This document shows, piece after piece, positions 43,866 to 53,236 of a DNA stretch of 64,000 bases. Both the position numbers and the translations under genes were made by a program. A model generated the notes under the pieces. That model saw only the letters and a list, made by a program, of their open reading frames with translations. It was not told the DNA's origin and searched no databases. Source of the stretch: Hyalangium ruber (lineage in GTDB: Bacteria > Myxococcota > Myxococcia > Myxococcales > Myxococcaceae). The stretch spans positions 1-64,000 of the forward strand of contig NZ_JAXIVS010000005.1 of assembly GCF_034259325.1 (NCBI RefSeq), given 5' to 3'. The number at the start of each line of letters is the position of its first letter. Positions within the stretch are counted from its first letter, which is position 1.

Positions 43866-45131
43866 TCACCTGCAGGGATAGTTGCTCCGGCTGCACGTCA
43901 CGCCGTTGTTATAGGCGTCGTTGAAGTGCGTGTAGTACGCGTCATAGAGCGGATGCGTGGTGCCAGTCTCCGGCGCCATCTTGACGAAGATCTCCTCGTT
44001 CTCGTTCAGCGCGTCCTGCGTCCAGTTCTGGGAGCCCGTGTAGACCCGGTACTGGTACGCGCTGCCATACTTGCCGTACGCGAGGAAGAACTTGTCATGC
44101 ACCTTGTCCTTCCTCCGGATGGCCACGCCCGCATCAAGCAGCGTGTTGTAGATGGTCTGATCCATGCTGATCCCGTCCGTGGAGTCTCCGCCCACCACCA
44201 TCCACACCGCGCACCCGGAGGCCTTGAAGCGCTTGACCAGCTCCACGAGCCCAGGGCGCCCCCCAGTAACGTTGGCCATGCCGACGCGGAGCCGGCAGTT
44301 GGCATCCGGCGTCAGGTCGTTCAGCCGCGTCACGATGGTGTCTGTCTGGTTCACTCCCTCGGGAGAGGCGTACGCGTCCGCCGCCGTCGCCTGGTAGTAC
44401 CCACGCCCCGAGGCCGAGTCGTAGTAGTCGTTGCCCGAGAAGCGCCGCCGGTTCCACATGTCCGAGAAGTTGGCGTTCAGCCCGTTCATCAGGGTCGCAT
44501 CCCCGTAGACGGTGATCGCGTTGTTGAACGCATCCGAGCCGGAGGCGTACGTCAGGTTCGCCGAGCTGAACCAGGACACGTTGCTCCGAGCCACGGAGTT
44601 CGGATCCGTGGTCGCGCTGAACGTGAACATCTTCGTGTGCATGTCACCATCAGCGCTGGTGCTGATGCAGCCGGTTCCACCGCTGGAGTTCTGGCAGAAC
44701 TTACGCGAGGTGAGCTGCTTGATCGTCACCACCGCGGGATCGGTGGAGCTCTCGTTCTTCCCGTCGATGACCACCATGACCGAGACGCCCCGGTTCTGCG
44801 CGTTCAGTAGCGCGGTGGCCACGCCATCCATGCTCAGCGAGTGGATCGTCCCCTTGATGCTCGAGCCCGCTGGCGCCGCGTCGATGAGCCGCCGCAGCTC
44901 GTTGTGGATCGTGTAGTCCCGGCCCGAGTACGCCGGGGGATTGGTGAAGTGTGCCCAGACTGGGTAGCCCGCGATCGTCGCGGACGCGGACTGGATCCCC
45001 GCCTGAACCGTCCCCAGCGCCTCGGCCTCCGCGATTGGCTCCTCGCCGCAACCACTCCCGACCGTCAGTCCGAACAGCCCACAGGCCAACGCGGCCCGGC
45101 ATGACTTCTGGAGGCTCCCTCTCGAATGCAT
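43866..45131 (-). CDS. Phospholipase D-like lipoprotein
   Basis: A 421-residue lipoprotein with the lipobox VGSGC (Cys about residue 28). Two PLD half-sites are visible: DMHTKMFTFS (HxK, about 164-168) with SANLTYASGSD, and KVHDKFFLAYG (HxK, about 343-347) with GSQNWTQDALNENEE. Both have the HxK core and the downstream Asn/Glu of HKD enzymes, so a phosphodiesterase of the PLD superfamily is likely (phospholipid or nucleic acid). A cysteine-bearing C-terminus (VTCSRSNYPCR) suggests a disulfide. It stands convergent to the Amidase_3 gene with 15 bases between the stops. Confidence 0.85.
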   Translation of the reverse strand: MHSRGSLQKSCRAALACGLFGLTVGSGCGEEPIAEAEALGTVQAGIQSASATIAGYPVWAHFTNPPAYSGRDYTIHNELRRLIDAAPAGSSIKGTIHSLSMDGVATALLNAQNRGVSVMVVIDGKNESSTDPAVVTIKQLTSRKFCQNSSGGTGCISTSADGDMHTKMFTFSATTDPNSVARSNVSWFSSANLTYASGSDAFNNAITVYGDATLMNGLNANFSDMWNRRRFSGNDYYDSASGRGYYQATAADAYASPEGVNQTDTIVTRLNDLTPDANCRLRVGMANVTGGRPGLVELVKRFKASGCAVWMVVGGDSTDGISMDQTIYNTLLDAGVAIRRKDKVHDKFFLAYGKYGSAYQYRVYTGSQNWTQDALNENEEIFVKMAPETGTTHPLYDAYYTHFNDAYNNGVTCSRSNYPCR

Positions 45132-45237
45132 GGCGATGCTCCCCTTCTCAGCCGAAGGTGGCCGGCTGATCGTTCGCCCCGCCTAGCATCTGCTTTTCTT
45201 ATTTCCCAATAAATTCAGGATAGACCTGAAATACCAG

Positions 45238-46638
45238 TCACAGCGAGCGAAGCCGCTCGGCCACCCTGCGCAGGTCCGCCTCGAAGTGGGCCCGAGCCTC
45301 CTCGCGGGCCTGCTCATCCGGCATCCGCAACAGCGCCGAGGGGTGGAAGGTCGCCATCCACCACGGTGTCCAGGGTGTCTCGAAGACCTGGCCCCGGCTC
45401 CGGTTGATGCGGAAACCCGGCCCCAGGAAGGTCTGGGCGGCCGTTGCCCCGAGACAGACGATCATCCGGGGCTTCACCGCGGCCACCTCCGCCTCCAGCC
45501 ACGCCTTGCATGCAAGGACCTCGCGCCGATTCGGTGTGGCGTGCAGCCGCCGCTTCTCGTCTCCGGTCCACCCGAAGTGCTTCACCGCGTTGGTGACATA
45601 GGTGTCCTCGCGCCGGATGCCCACCCGCGCCAGCACCTCGTTGAAGAGCTGTCCCGCGGGCCCGATGAAGGGTCGCCCCTCGCGGTCCTCTTGATCGCCT
45701 GGCTGCTCGCCCACGAACATCACCGGTGCTCCCAGGGGCCCCTCTCCAAAGACGGCCTGCGTCGCGCGCTCGTGTAGAGGACACGCCTGGCAGCTCTTCG
45801 CCGCCGACGCCAGCGCGGGCAGATCCCGGCGCTCGGGCAGGAAGTGGCTGGCCTCGGACACCTCCAGCTCGGGAGTCACCATGGAGGCCGTGCGCTCCGG
45901 CGCCTGCCGCACCAGCGCGGGAATGAGCCTTGCCTCGGGCAACGTGGCCCAGTGCTTCTTCGGCATCTCCGCGCGCATCGCCTTCACGTTGAGCCGCGCC
46001 GGGTTGAAGGTGGAGGCGTAGTAGGTGGACCACAGTGCTTCCAGCGCGTCGCCCTCCGGCGCCTCCGAGCGAGGCACGCCTTCCCCGTACGTGAGACGCT
46101 CCAGGTCCCAATGCACGCAGGCATCTGGCGTGAGGATGCTCCAGCGCATCGTCGCGAAGCGCTCGACGAAGAACGGCGCCACATGTCGGACGATGAGGTG
46201 ATCGGGCCGGTGCCACGCGATGAAGTGCTCCTGCCCTTCCCGCTCGACTCGCCGGAAGCGCACGAAGGCCTTCATCTTGTGCGAATCCCTCCGCACCGCC
46301 TTCTCCAGGCTCCTCAGCCGGTACACGTCCGCGTCGCTCTCCACCTCCAGCAGTTGGCGCTCCCCGTGGGTGAGCCGCCACAACACCCGGTAGAGCAGCG
46401 CCCACCGCCCCGGCTCCCGGTGGCACGCTACGAGCTCCGCCAGCGACAGGAACGCCTTCGGCACGGCCAACGCGGGCCCGGTGCCCGCATCCGGCAGGGG
46501 CTCCGCCGCCAGGAGCGAGCCCTGCCTGCCCCGCGCCTCCTCGAAGAGCACCTGCCCGGGCGCCTCTCCGCGCGCGATCAGCGCCCGCGCCACGCTCCGG
46601 AACGACTCGAGGTCCGGCTCCAGGCCCACGCGCGTCAT
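45238..46638 (-). CDS. TIGR03915-type domain fused to UdgX-like uracil-DNA glycosylase
   Basis: A 466-residue fusion. The N-terminal half (about 1-250) matches in style the DUF4130/TIGR03915 DNA-metabolism domain (YRLRSLEKAVRRDSHKMKAF, MRWSILTPDACVHWDLER). The C-terminal half is a family-4/UdgX uracil glycosylase: CQACPLH iron-sulfur cysteine motif, FVGEQPGDQEDREGRPFIGP, and KRRLHATPNRRE, which is the R-loop whose His in UdgX forms a covalent bond to the abasic site. The end contains ATFHPSALLR. UdgX proteins tightly trap uracil-DNA (family knowledge). ATG 46638 overlaps the stop of the radical SAM gene as ATGA, so both are co-translated. Confidence 0.88.
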   Translation of the reverse strand: MTRVGLEPDLESFRSVARALIARGEAPGQVLFEEARGRQGSLLAAEPLPDAGTGPALAVPKAFLSLAELVACHREPGRWALLYRVLWRLTHGERQLLEVESDADVYRLRSLEKAVRRDSHKMKAFVRFRRVEREGQEHFIAWHRPDHLIVRHVAPFFVERFATMRWSILTPDACVHWDLERLTYGEGVPRSEAPEGDALEALWSTYYASTFNPARLNVKAMRAEMPKKHWATLPEARLIPALVRQAPERTASMVTPELEVSEASHFLPERRDLPALASAAKSCQACPLHERATQAVFGEGPLGAPVMFVGEQPGDQEDREGRPFIGPAGQLFNEVLARVGIRREDTYVTNAVKHFGWTGDEKRRLHATPNRREVLACKAWLEAEVAAVKPRMIVCLGATAAQTFLGPGFRINRSRGQVFETPWTPWWMATFHPSALLRMPDEQAREEARAHFEADLRRVAERLRSL

Positions 46639-47885
46639 AGCTCTCCCGTGCGCGCCGCCACCGCGCTGGAGAAGAGCGAGAGCTGCGTGGGAGGAGGCCG
46701 TACCCGCTCGGCCAGGCGCGGCGAGTCCAGGAGCACCGTGGGCCGGTGGTCCGCCGTCACGATGAACGGCTTCACGCGGGTGAGCGACACCCGCAGCCGT
46801 CCCAGGTCCGCGAGCGTTACCTGGTGCCACCGCCGGATGCGCAACAACCGGTCCACGGTGCGCACGCCCAGCCCTGGCACCCGCAGCAACATCTCGCGCG
46901 GCGCGCGGTTCACATCCACGGGGAACGCGTCACGTCGACGCAGCGCCCAGGCCAGCTTCGGATCCATGTCCAGCGGCAAGTCGGGCTGCTCGGGCGGGGC
47001 CAGCTCCCCCACGGAGAAGCCGTAGAAGCGCATCAGCCAGTCGGCCTGATACAGCCGGTGCTCGCGCACCAGCGGCGGAGACTTCGCCGGCAACCGCACA
47101 TCCGAGCTGGGGATGGGGCTGTAGGCCGAGTAGTACACCCGCTTGAGCCCATAGCGCGTGTAGAGGTTGCTGGCGGTGTCCAGGATGATCGCGTCCGGAG
47201 TAGGCGTGGCGCCCACGATCATCTGCGTGCTCTGGCCCGCCGGCGCGAAGCGCGGCGCTTGGGGGCTCTCCTGACGCTCGGCCTTCGACTGCTCTACCCG
47301 CGCGTGGATCTCCCGCATCGTCTCGCCCGTGGTGGCGAAGCTCTTCTCCGGCGCCAGCCTGCGCAGGTCGCCATCCGTGGGCAGCTCGATGTTGGCGCTC
47401 AGGCGGTCCGCGTACTTTCCCGCCGCGTCGATCAGCTCGCGCGAGGCTCCGGGTACGGCCTTCAGGTGGATGTAGCCCTGGAACTGGTGCTCCTCACGCA
47501 GGGTGCGCGCCACCTCGATGAGCTGCTCCATCGTGTAGTCCGCGCTCTTGAGGACGCCGGAGCTCAGGAACAGCCCCTCGATGTAGTTGCGCTTGTAGAA
47601 GTCGAGCGTGAGCCGCACCACCTCCTCGGGGGTGAAGCGCGCTCGCGGCGTGTCGCTGGAGATGCGGTTGACGCAGTACTGGCAGTCGTAGATGCAGAAG
47701 TTCGTCAGGAGGATCTTGAGCAGCGACACGCACCGCCCGTCGGGCGTATAGCTGTGGCAGATGCCGGTGCCCTCCACACTGCCCAGGCCTCCCGGGAGCG
47801 TCTTGCGCTTCCCTCCACTGCTCGCGCACGAGGCGTCGTACTTGGCCGCATCGGCGAGGATCTGCAGCTTCTGGCGGACATCCAT
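46635..47885 (-). CDS. Radical SAM protein of the putative DNA modification/repair type (TIGR03916)
   Basis: A 416-residue protein with the radical SAM cluster motif CIYDCQYC (C64, C68, C71) and, before it, CASSGGKRKTLP and HSYTPDGRC. The C-terminal 70 residues (VNRAPREMLLRVPGLGVRT) form a helix-hairpin-helix DNA-binding element. The gene pair with the UdgX/TIGR03915 fusion is the known arrangement and implies a DNA repair or modification job, though the reaction is not established as far as I know. ATG 47885 was chosen; ATG 47906 is seven codons upstream. Confidence 0.88.
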   Translation of the reverse strand: MDVRQKLQILADAAKYDASCASSGGKRKTLPGGLGSVEGTGICHSYTPDGRCVSLLKILLTNFCIYDCQYCVNRISSDTPRARFTPEEVVRLTLDFYKRNYIEGLFLSSGVLKSADYTMEQLIEVARTLREEHQFQGYIHLKAVPGASRELIDAAGKYADRLSANIELPTDGDLRRLAPEKSFATTGETMREIHARVEQSKAERQESPQAPRFAPAGQSTQMIVGATPTPDAIILDTASNLYTRYGLKRVYYSAYSPIPSSDVRLPAKSPPLVREHRLYQADWLMRFYGFSVGELAPPEQPDLPLDMDPKLAWALRRRDAFPVDVNRAPREMLLRVPGLGVRTVDRLLRIRRWHQVTLADLGRLRVSLTRVKPFIVTADHRPTVLLDSPRLAERVRPPPTQLSLFSSAVAARTGEL

Positions 47886-47997
47886 GGGGCTCCCCCTGAA
47901 CCCCATCTAAACCTTCAATTTCTCAGGCAAATTCCGCCATCCACGCAGCAAAACTGGAACGGGCGTTCAGCCCTGCTTCTCGGACAGGAGCCAATCG

Positions 47998-48978
47998 ATG
48001 AAGTACACGTATCTGGGCCGCACGGGACTCAAGGTGTCGCGCATCTGCCTGGGGTGCATGAGCTACGGCACCCCGGCATGGCGCCCGTGGGTGCTGGACG
48101 AAGAGGCCGCGCAGCCCTTCTTCCGCAAAGCAGTCGAGAGCGGCATCAACTTCTTCGACACGGCGGACATGTACTCGCAAGGCGTGAGCGAGGAAGTCAC
48201 GGGCCGAGCGCTGAAGCGCTACGCGCGGATGGAAGAGGTGGTGTTGACCAGCAAGGTCTTCTTCGACATGGGCGAGGGGCCGAACATGAGCGGCCTGTCG
48301 CGCAAGCACATCGTCCAGGGCTGCGAGGCGAGCCTGCGGCGCTTGGGCGTGGAGACGATCGATCTGTACCAGATCCACCGGTACGACCCGCGCGTCCCCC
48401 TCGAGGAGACGCTGGCGGCGCTGGACCAGCTCGTGCGCCAGGGGAAGGTCCGCTACCTCGGAGCCAGCTCCATGTTCGCGTGGCAGTTCGCGCGAGCGCT
48501 GGGCATGGCCGAGCGCCACGGCTGGGCACGCTTCGTCTCGATGCAGAACCACTACAACCTGGTGTACCGCGAGGAGGAGCGCGAGATGCTGCCCCTGTGC
48601 GAGGCGGAGGGCATCGGCGTCATCCCCTGGTCCCCGCTGGCGCGAGGCATGCTGACGGGCTCGCGCAAGTCGCAGAAGGACCGCGCCTCCACGACCCGCG
48701 CGAGCACGGACGCATTCGCGGACGCGCTCTACGACCACCCGAGCGACTGGGACGTGGTGGAGGCGGTGAAGCGGGTCTCGGAGGCGCGAGGCACTCCCAT
48801 GGCGGAGGTGTCCCTGGCGTGGCTGCTGTCGAAGCCCGCGGTGACGGCGCCGATCGTGGGTGCCACGAAGATGGAGCACCTGGAGGCGGCCATCCGCGCG
48901 GTGGAGGTCCAGCTCACGGCGGACGAGGTAAAGGCGCTCGAGGCGCCCTACCAGCCCCACCCGGTCCGAGGGATGTAG
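47998..48978 (+). CDS. Aldo/keto reductase
   Basis: A 326-residue TIM-barrel reductase. It begins MKYTYLGRTGLKVSRICLGC; the catalytic set is Asp in NFFDTADMYSQG, Tyr in the same motif, Lys in VLTSKVFF and His in YQIHRYD. The C-terminal NADPH site contains IPWSPLARGMLTG and VGATKMEHLEAA. This is the AKR class related to YajO/perakine reductase-like enzymes. CAGGAG precedes ATG by eight bases. It is divergent from the radical SAM gene. Confidence 0.9.
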   Translation: MKYTYLGRTGLKVSRICLGCMSYGTPAWRPWVLDEEAAQPFFRKAVESGINFFDTADMYSQGVSEEVTGRALKRYARMEEVVLTSKVFFDMGEGPNMSGLSRKHIVQGCEASLRRLGVETIDLYQIHRYDPRVPLEETLAALDQLVRQGKVRYLGASSMFAWQFARALGMAERHGWARFVSMQNHYNLVYREEEREMLPLCEAEGIGVIPWSPLARGMLTGSRKSQKDRASTTRASTDAFADALYDHPSDWDVVEAVKRVSEARGTPMAEVSLAWLLSKPAVTAPIVGATKMEHLEAAIRAVEVQLTADEVKALEAPYQPHPVRGM

Positions 48979-48982
48979 CGCC

Positions 48983-49951
48983 TCACGGCTCCTTCGTGAG
49001 CGCGTCCACCTGCTCTTGGAGCCCGGCCGTCTCCTCGAAGAAGGAGTCCATGGAGGCGGCCGGCGCCAGGCGGAACGCCGAGGGCAGCAGCGTGCGCGGG
49101 AAGCCCAGCGCTGTGTCGAAGTCCTCGTTGCCCAGCAGTTCCTGCGCCTGCAGAAGCAGGCCGAAGCCCAGCACGACCGCGGTGACCATCGTCGCCAGAC
49201 GGCGCGAGTCCCACCGCGTCACATAGCGCAGGTGCCAGAACAGGCCCCACCCCATCACCCCCAGGTAACCCAGCAGCGCCAGCCACGCGAGGCTCGGCCC
49301 CAGCGAGAGGCTGAAGCCCAGCACCGTGAGCACGCCGGGAATGCCGATGACGGCCAGCAGCACCACGCTGCCGATGGTCCCATGGGCGCGGAAGTGGAAC
49401 GGCCGGCGCGCGATCCGGCTCGCCACGGACCAGCCGCCCGCCCAGAAGAGCGCGAGCGCCACCGGCAGCAGCACCGAGAACACTACCTCGCCCCAGTCCG
49501 TCTTGTCGTAGCTCGTGACGTACGAGGAGAGCACCGAGAAGCCCACGGCCGCTCCGAGCGCCGACACGAAGCTCCAGGGCCGCTCGAAGATGCGCTGCTG
49601 CGGCCCCACTGGCGCCTCGCCCACCAGCGTGTGCGGCACCTCGTAGGTGCGCCCCCGGAAGCGCAGCACCGTGTCGCCCACCTGCACCCGCGAGTCCTGC
49701 GCCAGCGTCAGCTCGGCCAGCGGGGCCCAGGGCTCCACCCGGAAGGTGCCGTTCTGGCTGCCCACGTCGCGCAGCACCAGCGCTCCCTCTTCAGTGCGAT
49801 CGATGCGCAGGTGCGCCGCGGACACCTTGGGGTCATCCAGGATGACGTCGTTGAAGTAGCCGCGCCCCACCGTGACGGGGAAGCGCTCCAGCCGGTGGCG
49901 TGCGTGGAGGGAGTCCCCTTCCAGCACCTCCAGGAAAATTACTTCGTCCAC
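48983..49951 (-). CDS. FHA-domain membrane protein
   Basis: A 322-residue protein. The N-terminal FHA domain (about 20-95) has VTVGRGYFNDVILDDPKVSAAH (partly quoted) and RDVGSQNGTFR, the phospho-threonine-binding loops. Then five or so membrane helices (about 130-285) and a short acidic tail follow. It probably reads Ser/Thr-kinase signals at the inner membrane. The ATG lies inside the last codons of the HtrA-like gene (13-base overlap), so the two are translationally coupled. The reverse strand's aldo/keto reductase ends four bases from its stop. Confidence 0.85.
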   Translation of the reverse strand: MDEVIFLEVLEGDSLHARHRLERFPVTVGRGYFNDVILDDPKVSAAHLRIDRTEEGALVLRDVGSQNGTFRVEPWAPLAELTLAQDSRVQVGDTVLRFRGRTYEVPHTLVGEAPVGPQQRIFERPWSFVSALGAAVGFSVLSSYVTSYDKTDWGEVVFSVLLPVALALFWAGGWSVASRIARRPFHFRAHGTIGSVVLLAVIGIPGVLTVLGFSLSLGPSLAWLALLGYLGVMGWGLFWHLRYVTRWDSRRLATMVTAVVLGFGLLLQAQELLGNEDFDTALGFPRTLLPSAFRLAPAASMDSFFEETAGLQEQVDALTKEP

Positions 49952-51303
49952 GCGAGCCCCTCCAGGTAGTGGCGCGCGAGCTTCCGCGCGTTCTCCGGCG
50001 AGAAGCCCGCCAGGGTGAAGCTGGTATCCACGCCCTGCCCCGCCGAGGGCAGCGTCGCGGCGCGCAGGACCAGGTCATAGAGCCCGGGGAACTTCTTGTA
50101 GGCGCGCAGGCACAGCCCGGCCCTCAGCGTGAGCGCTCCGGAGCGCACGAACTCCGAGTGGCAGCGGAAGTTCGTCACGTCCTCGCGCGTGGCCTCCACG
50201 CTCGGCGGATCCGAGCCGAAGAACGCGCTGGAGAGCGCCGAGAACCGCAGGGCCCCGAGCTTCGTCGAGGAGACGTGCTGGTGGTTGTAGGCCACCACCC
50301 CCGTGCGGTGTTGCGAGGACAGGTACAGATCGTCCTCCGAGGAGCACTGGTAGTTGGTCACCGTGTAAGGCGTCTCCGGATCATGCGGAGTGTCTCCCCA
50401 GCACTTGAGGAACGGCAGCCACCGGCCGGGCACACGGTAGGGGCCCAGCGACTGCTGCGGAAGAGGCGTGGCGAGCAGGCGCTCCGTGATGCGCTGCTGG
50501 TGGTCCAGCAACTGGGTGCGCACCGTGGCCAGGAGCGCCTCCGAGCCGGTGTCCTCCGCCTTCACCGCGAGCGCCCGCGTCAGCAGCGCCCGGGCATGGT
50601 CCACCGGCACGAGGAAGCCCACCTGGTTGCCCATGGTGGCCACATTGATGCCCACCACGCGGCCCTCGCCCGTGAGTGTGGGCCCGCCGCTCATGCCCGG
50701 GTTGATGGCTCCACTGAAATGCACCCGATCATAGAGCGCGTCCTGGACGAGGCCGTTGTAGGTGCCCTCGACGATGGTGGTGCCCAGGTCCTGCGGGTTG
50801 CCCATGGCGAACAGGCGCGTGCCCTGGGGTGGCGGTTTGTCGAGCAGCGCGAAGAAGTCCGACACCGGCTGGCCGAGGCGGACGACGGCGAGGTCATGCA
50901 CCACGTCCACGTCCACCAGCTTCACCGGCACGGGCTCCTGACCATCGCGCACCAGCTCGGCGGTGTAGTCCTCCGGGTGGAACACCAGGTCGGAGACGAC
51001 GTGGTAGTTGGTGACGGCGTGCCCGTCGGCGCTCACGAAGAAGGCCGAGCCGATGGACGACTTGGTGCCCGAGCGGCGCTCGATGATGCGCACCTGCGCC
51101 ACCCGGCGCTTGATGCGCTCGAACAGCTCGTGGGTGGCGGGCGGCAGCGTGGCCACCGGCAGCGGAGGGACGACCTCCGGGGCCTGCTCGCCCTCCGGAG
51201 GGGGCTCGTCGGGCTGGGGGAGCACGGGAGGCTGGGCGATCGCCGGCGGCGGGGCAGGCACCGGGGCCTGCGCGAGCATGGCGAGAGCGAGAAAGGCGAA
51301 CAT
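49939..51303 (-). CDS. HtrA/trypsin-like serine protease, exported
   Basis: A 454-residue protein with a short signal peptide (1-11) and a Pro-rich linker (12-55). The trypsin-like domain has its triad in VTNYHVVSD (His about 99), VVHDLAVVRLG (Asp about 137) and NPGMSGGP (Ser about 204), all present. No PDZ domain is visible; a C-terminal 200 residues with several cysteines (LKCWGDTP, YQCSSEDD, FRCHSEF, GLCLRAYK) is instead a separate, unrecognised domain. It acts in the periplasm or outside. It is co-translated with the FHA gene. Confidence 0.85.
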   Translation of the reverse strand: MFAFLALAMLAQAPVPAPPPAIAQPPVLPQPDEPPPEGEQAPEVVPPLPVATLPPATHELFERIKRRVAQVRIIERRSGTKSSIGSAFFVSADGHAVTNYHVVSDLVFHPEDYTAELVRDGQEPVPVKLVDVDVVHDLAVVRLGQPVSDFFALLDKPPPQGTRLFAMGNPQDLGTTIVEGTYNGLVQDALYDRVHFSGAINPGMSGGPTLTGEGRVVGINVATMGNQVGFLVPVDHARALLTRALAVKAEDTGSEALLATVRTQLLDHQQRITERLLATPLPQQSLGPYRVPGRWLPFLKCWGDTPHDPETPYTVTNYQCSSEDDLYLSSQHRTGVVAYNHQHVSSTKLGALRFSALSSAFFGSDPPSVEATREDVTNFRCHSEFVRSGALTLRAGLCLRAYKKFPGLYDLVLRAATLPSAGQGVDTSFTLAGFSPENARKLARHYLEGLAWTK

Positions 51304-51330
51304 GCAGGGCGCACAGTACAATGGCCTCCT

Positions 51331-52119
51331 ATGACTGTCCTCCTGCGCGCTCTGGGGCTCTGCGCCCTGTTCCTCGCCCTCCCCGCCCACGCCGCCACGG
51401 ATCCGCTGGCCCAAGGCACGGAGGATCATGAGGCCCAGCTCATTGGCTGGTCCTCCGACGAGAAGCGCTTCGCGCTCCGGCTCTACCTGCGCGACGCCGC
51501 CATCACCGATGGGAGCCACACCGATCCCGTCGCCTGCGAGGGATACCTCACCAACGAGGGCAATCCCCTGCACGGAGGATTGGTGGTGCTGGTCTACGAG
51601 CGAGGCCGGCTGCTCTCCACCTTCCCCATCTACGACCGGGAGAAGTGTACCCCTCCGGAGGAGTCCAAGAAGCGTCAGGAGGCCGCCCAGAAGAAGCTCG
51701 ACGCGCTGGGTATCAAGCTGGACGCTCGGGGGCAGACCTTCATCCCGCAGTTCAACGGCCCTACCCTTACCGTGAACCAGGGCCCCCAGGCCCCCTTCAC
51801 CTTCGAGTTCGAAGAGCGCCTCCAGGGCACCACGACCCACCCCAAGTCCGGAGAGGCGCGCGGCACCTCGGAGCAGGAGCTCTACCTGCGCAAGGGCGAG
51901 ACGCGGCAGAAGGTGCTCACGCGCAAGGTGCCGTTCTCCTACTCCACCCGCATGACCGGCGCCCGGAAGGCGGCGCTGGATCGGGTGTTCGTCTCTCCCT
52001 CGGGCAACACGCTCGTGGTGCTCAGCAATGAGTTCGTGGCGAACATGGCCAGCCGTCGCAAGTCGCTGCGGCTGATGGGGGTGCTGGGCTGGTCCGGCGG
52101 CACGCTCAAGCCCCTCTGA
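51331..52119 (+). CDS. Predicted secreted protein, function unknown
   Basis: A 262-residue protein with a signal peptide (cut near AHA-A, about residue 21). The mature part includes HEAQLIGWSSDEKRFALRLY, a TFPIYDREKCTPPEESKKRQE segment with a Cys pair (VACEGY ... EKCTPP), and an MTGARKAALDRVFVSPSGN end resembling secreted proteins of the DUF2259 style. That assignment is weak. Its start lies only 27 bases from the divergent HtrA-like gene start, so the two promoters must overlap coding sequence. It is followed by the GH18-like gene after 22 bases. Confidence 0.7.
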   Translation: MTVLLRALGLCALFLALPAHAATDPLAQGTEDHEAQLIGWSSDEKRFALRLYLRDAAITDGSHTDPVACEGYLTNEGNPLHGGLVVLVYERGRLLSTFPIYDREKCTPPEESKKRQEAAQKKLDALGIKLDARGQTFIPQFNGPTLTVNQGPQAPFTFEFEERLQGTTTHPKSGEARGTSEQELYLRKGETRQKVLTRKVPFSYSTRMTGARKAALDRVFVSPSGNTLVVLSNEFVANMASRRKSLRLMGVLGWSGGTLKPL

Positions 52120-52141
52120 GCCCTCTCGACAAGGAATCTCC

Positions 52142-53176
52142 GTGAGTGCCGCCGCGAAGATCTGGAGCCTCGTGCGCCGCCCGGGCTGGCGCATCCTGAC
52201 GCCCGTCATCACGCTCGCCCTGCTCGTGTGCCTCGGCTACGCCCTCTGGTCCCCCGGGCAGGACGTCACCGATGGCCGGCATGACCTGGGGCGCAACGGC
52301 ATGTGGCTGCAGCACGGCTGGATGGGGGACGACAGCTGGTTCGAGCGCAACAACAAGAAGGACCGCATCCCGCACTTCCGGGACTCGGCGCGCGTCGCGG
52401 AGCTGGCGCAGCGGCTCCGCGAGCACCGCATCACCGATGTGTTCCCCCACGTCGCTCCGGCCCAGCTCGACGGAAAGCTGCCTCCCGTCGACTCGGTGCA
52501 GACCGAGCGCTTCCTCCAGGGCATGGAGGGGTTCCGTGTAATGCCTTGGGTCGGCGGCGTGCTGGATGACGACTGCTTCCCGAAGATCCCCGGCTGGCGC
52601 GCGGGCTTCGTCCGTTCGATCCAGGAGTTGTTCCAGGCCCATCCGCGGCTGGCCGGTGTCCACGTCAACATCGAGCCCTGGCCCAGCGGTCACCCGGAGC
52701 TGCTCACGCTGCTGGAGGAGATCCGCGCCGTGCTGCCTCCGGGCAAGCTCCTGTCCGTGGCGGCCTACCCACCTCCCACGCGGTGGCACCCCTACACCGA
52801 GGTGCATTGGGACGCGGCCTACTACCGCGAGGTGGCGCGGCGCACGGATCAGCTCGCGGTGATGATGTACGACACCGCGCTGCGCGTGCCGAAGGTCTAC
52901 CAGTGGCTCATGACCGAGTGGACCCAGGAGGTCCTCGCCTGGTCCGGCGGCACTCCGGTCCTCCTGGGGCTGCCCGCCTACGAGGACACGGGCGTGGGGT
53001 ACCACCACCCTCACGTGGAGAACGTCCCCACGGGCCTGCGGGGGATCCACGCGGGCCTGTCCGCCCGAAGCCTGCCCGCGAACTACCAGGGCGTGGCCCT
53101 CTACTCCGACTGGGTGATGGATGACGCCGAGTGGAGGCACCTCCGCGAGCACTTCCTGAAGCCCGCGTCCCCCTGA
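52142..53176 (+). CDS. Membrane-anchored GH18-like glycoside hydrolase domain protein
   Basis: A 344-residue protein starting at GTG 52142 (AAGGA upstream). An N-terminal membrane helix (about 17-38) is followed by a TIM-barrel-like region: WLQHGWMGDD, ITDVFPHVAP, VMPWVGGV, AGVHVNIEPWPSGHPEL and LAVMMYDTAL. The VNIEPWP strand end is where GH18 enzymes have DxxDxDxE, here with only a glutamate retained, so activity is uncertain. It may bind or cut a glycan at the periplasmic face. It is probably co-transcribed with the preceding secreted protein gene. Confidence 0.65.
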   Translation: MSAAAKIWSLVRRPGWRILTPVITLALLVCLGYALWSPGQDVTDGRHDLGRNGMWLQHGWMGDDSWFERNNKKDRIPHFRDSARVAELAQRLREHRITDVFPHVAPAQLDGKLPPVDSVQTERFLQGMEGFRVMPWVGGVLDDDCFPKIPGWRAGFVRSIQELFQAHPRLAGVHVNIEPWPSGHPELLTLLEEIRAVLPPGKLLSVAAYPPPTRWHPYTEVHWDAAYYREVARRTDQLAVMMYDTALRVPKVYQWLMTEWTQEVLAWSGGTPVLLGLPAYEDTGVGYHHPHVENVPTGLRGIHAGLSARSLPANYQGVALYSDWVMDDAEWRHLREHFLKPASP

Positions 53177-53181
53177 AAAGG

Positions 53182-53214
53182 AACGGGGAAGGAGCCTCGA
53201 GCCCCCTCCCCGTT
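53182..53214. terminator. Hairpin between convergent genes
   Basis: AACGGGGA (53182-53189) pairs with TCCCCGTT (53207-53214). It lies between the GH18-like stop and the stop of the hydrophobic protein gene and can serve both directions; the 3' end on the plus strand reads CGTTTCG. Confidence 0.6.
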
Positions 53215-53236
53215 TCGAGCCGCGAGCGGCGCGGAC

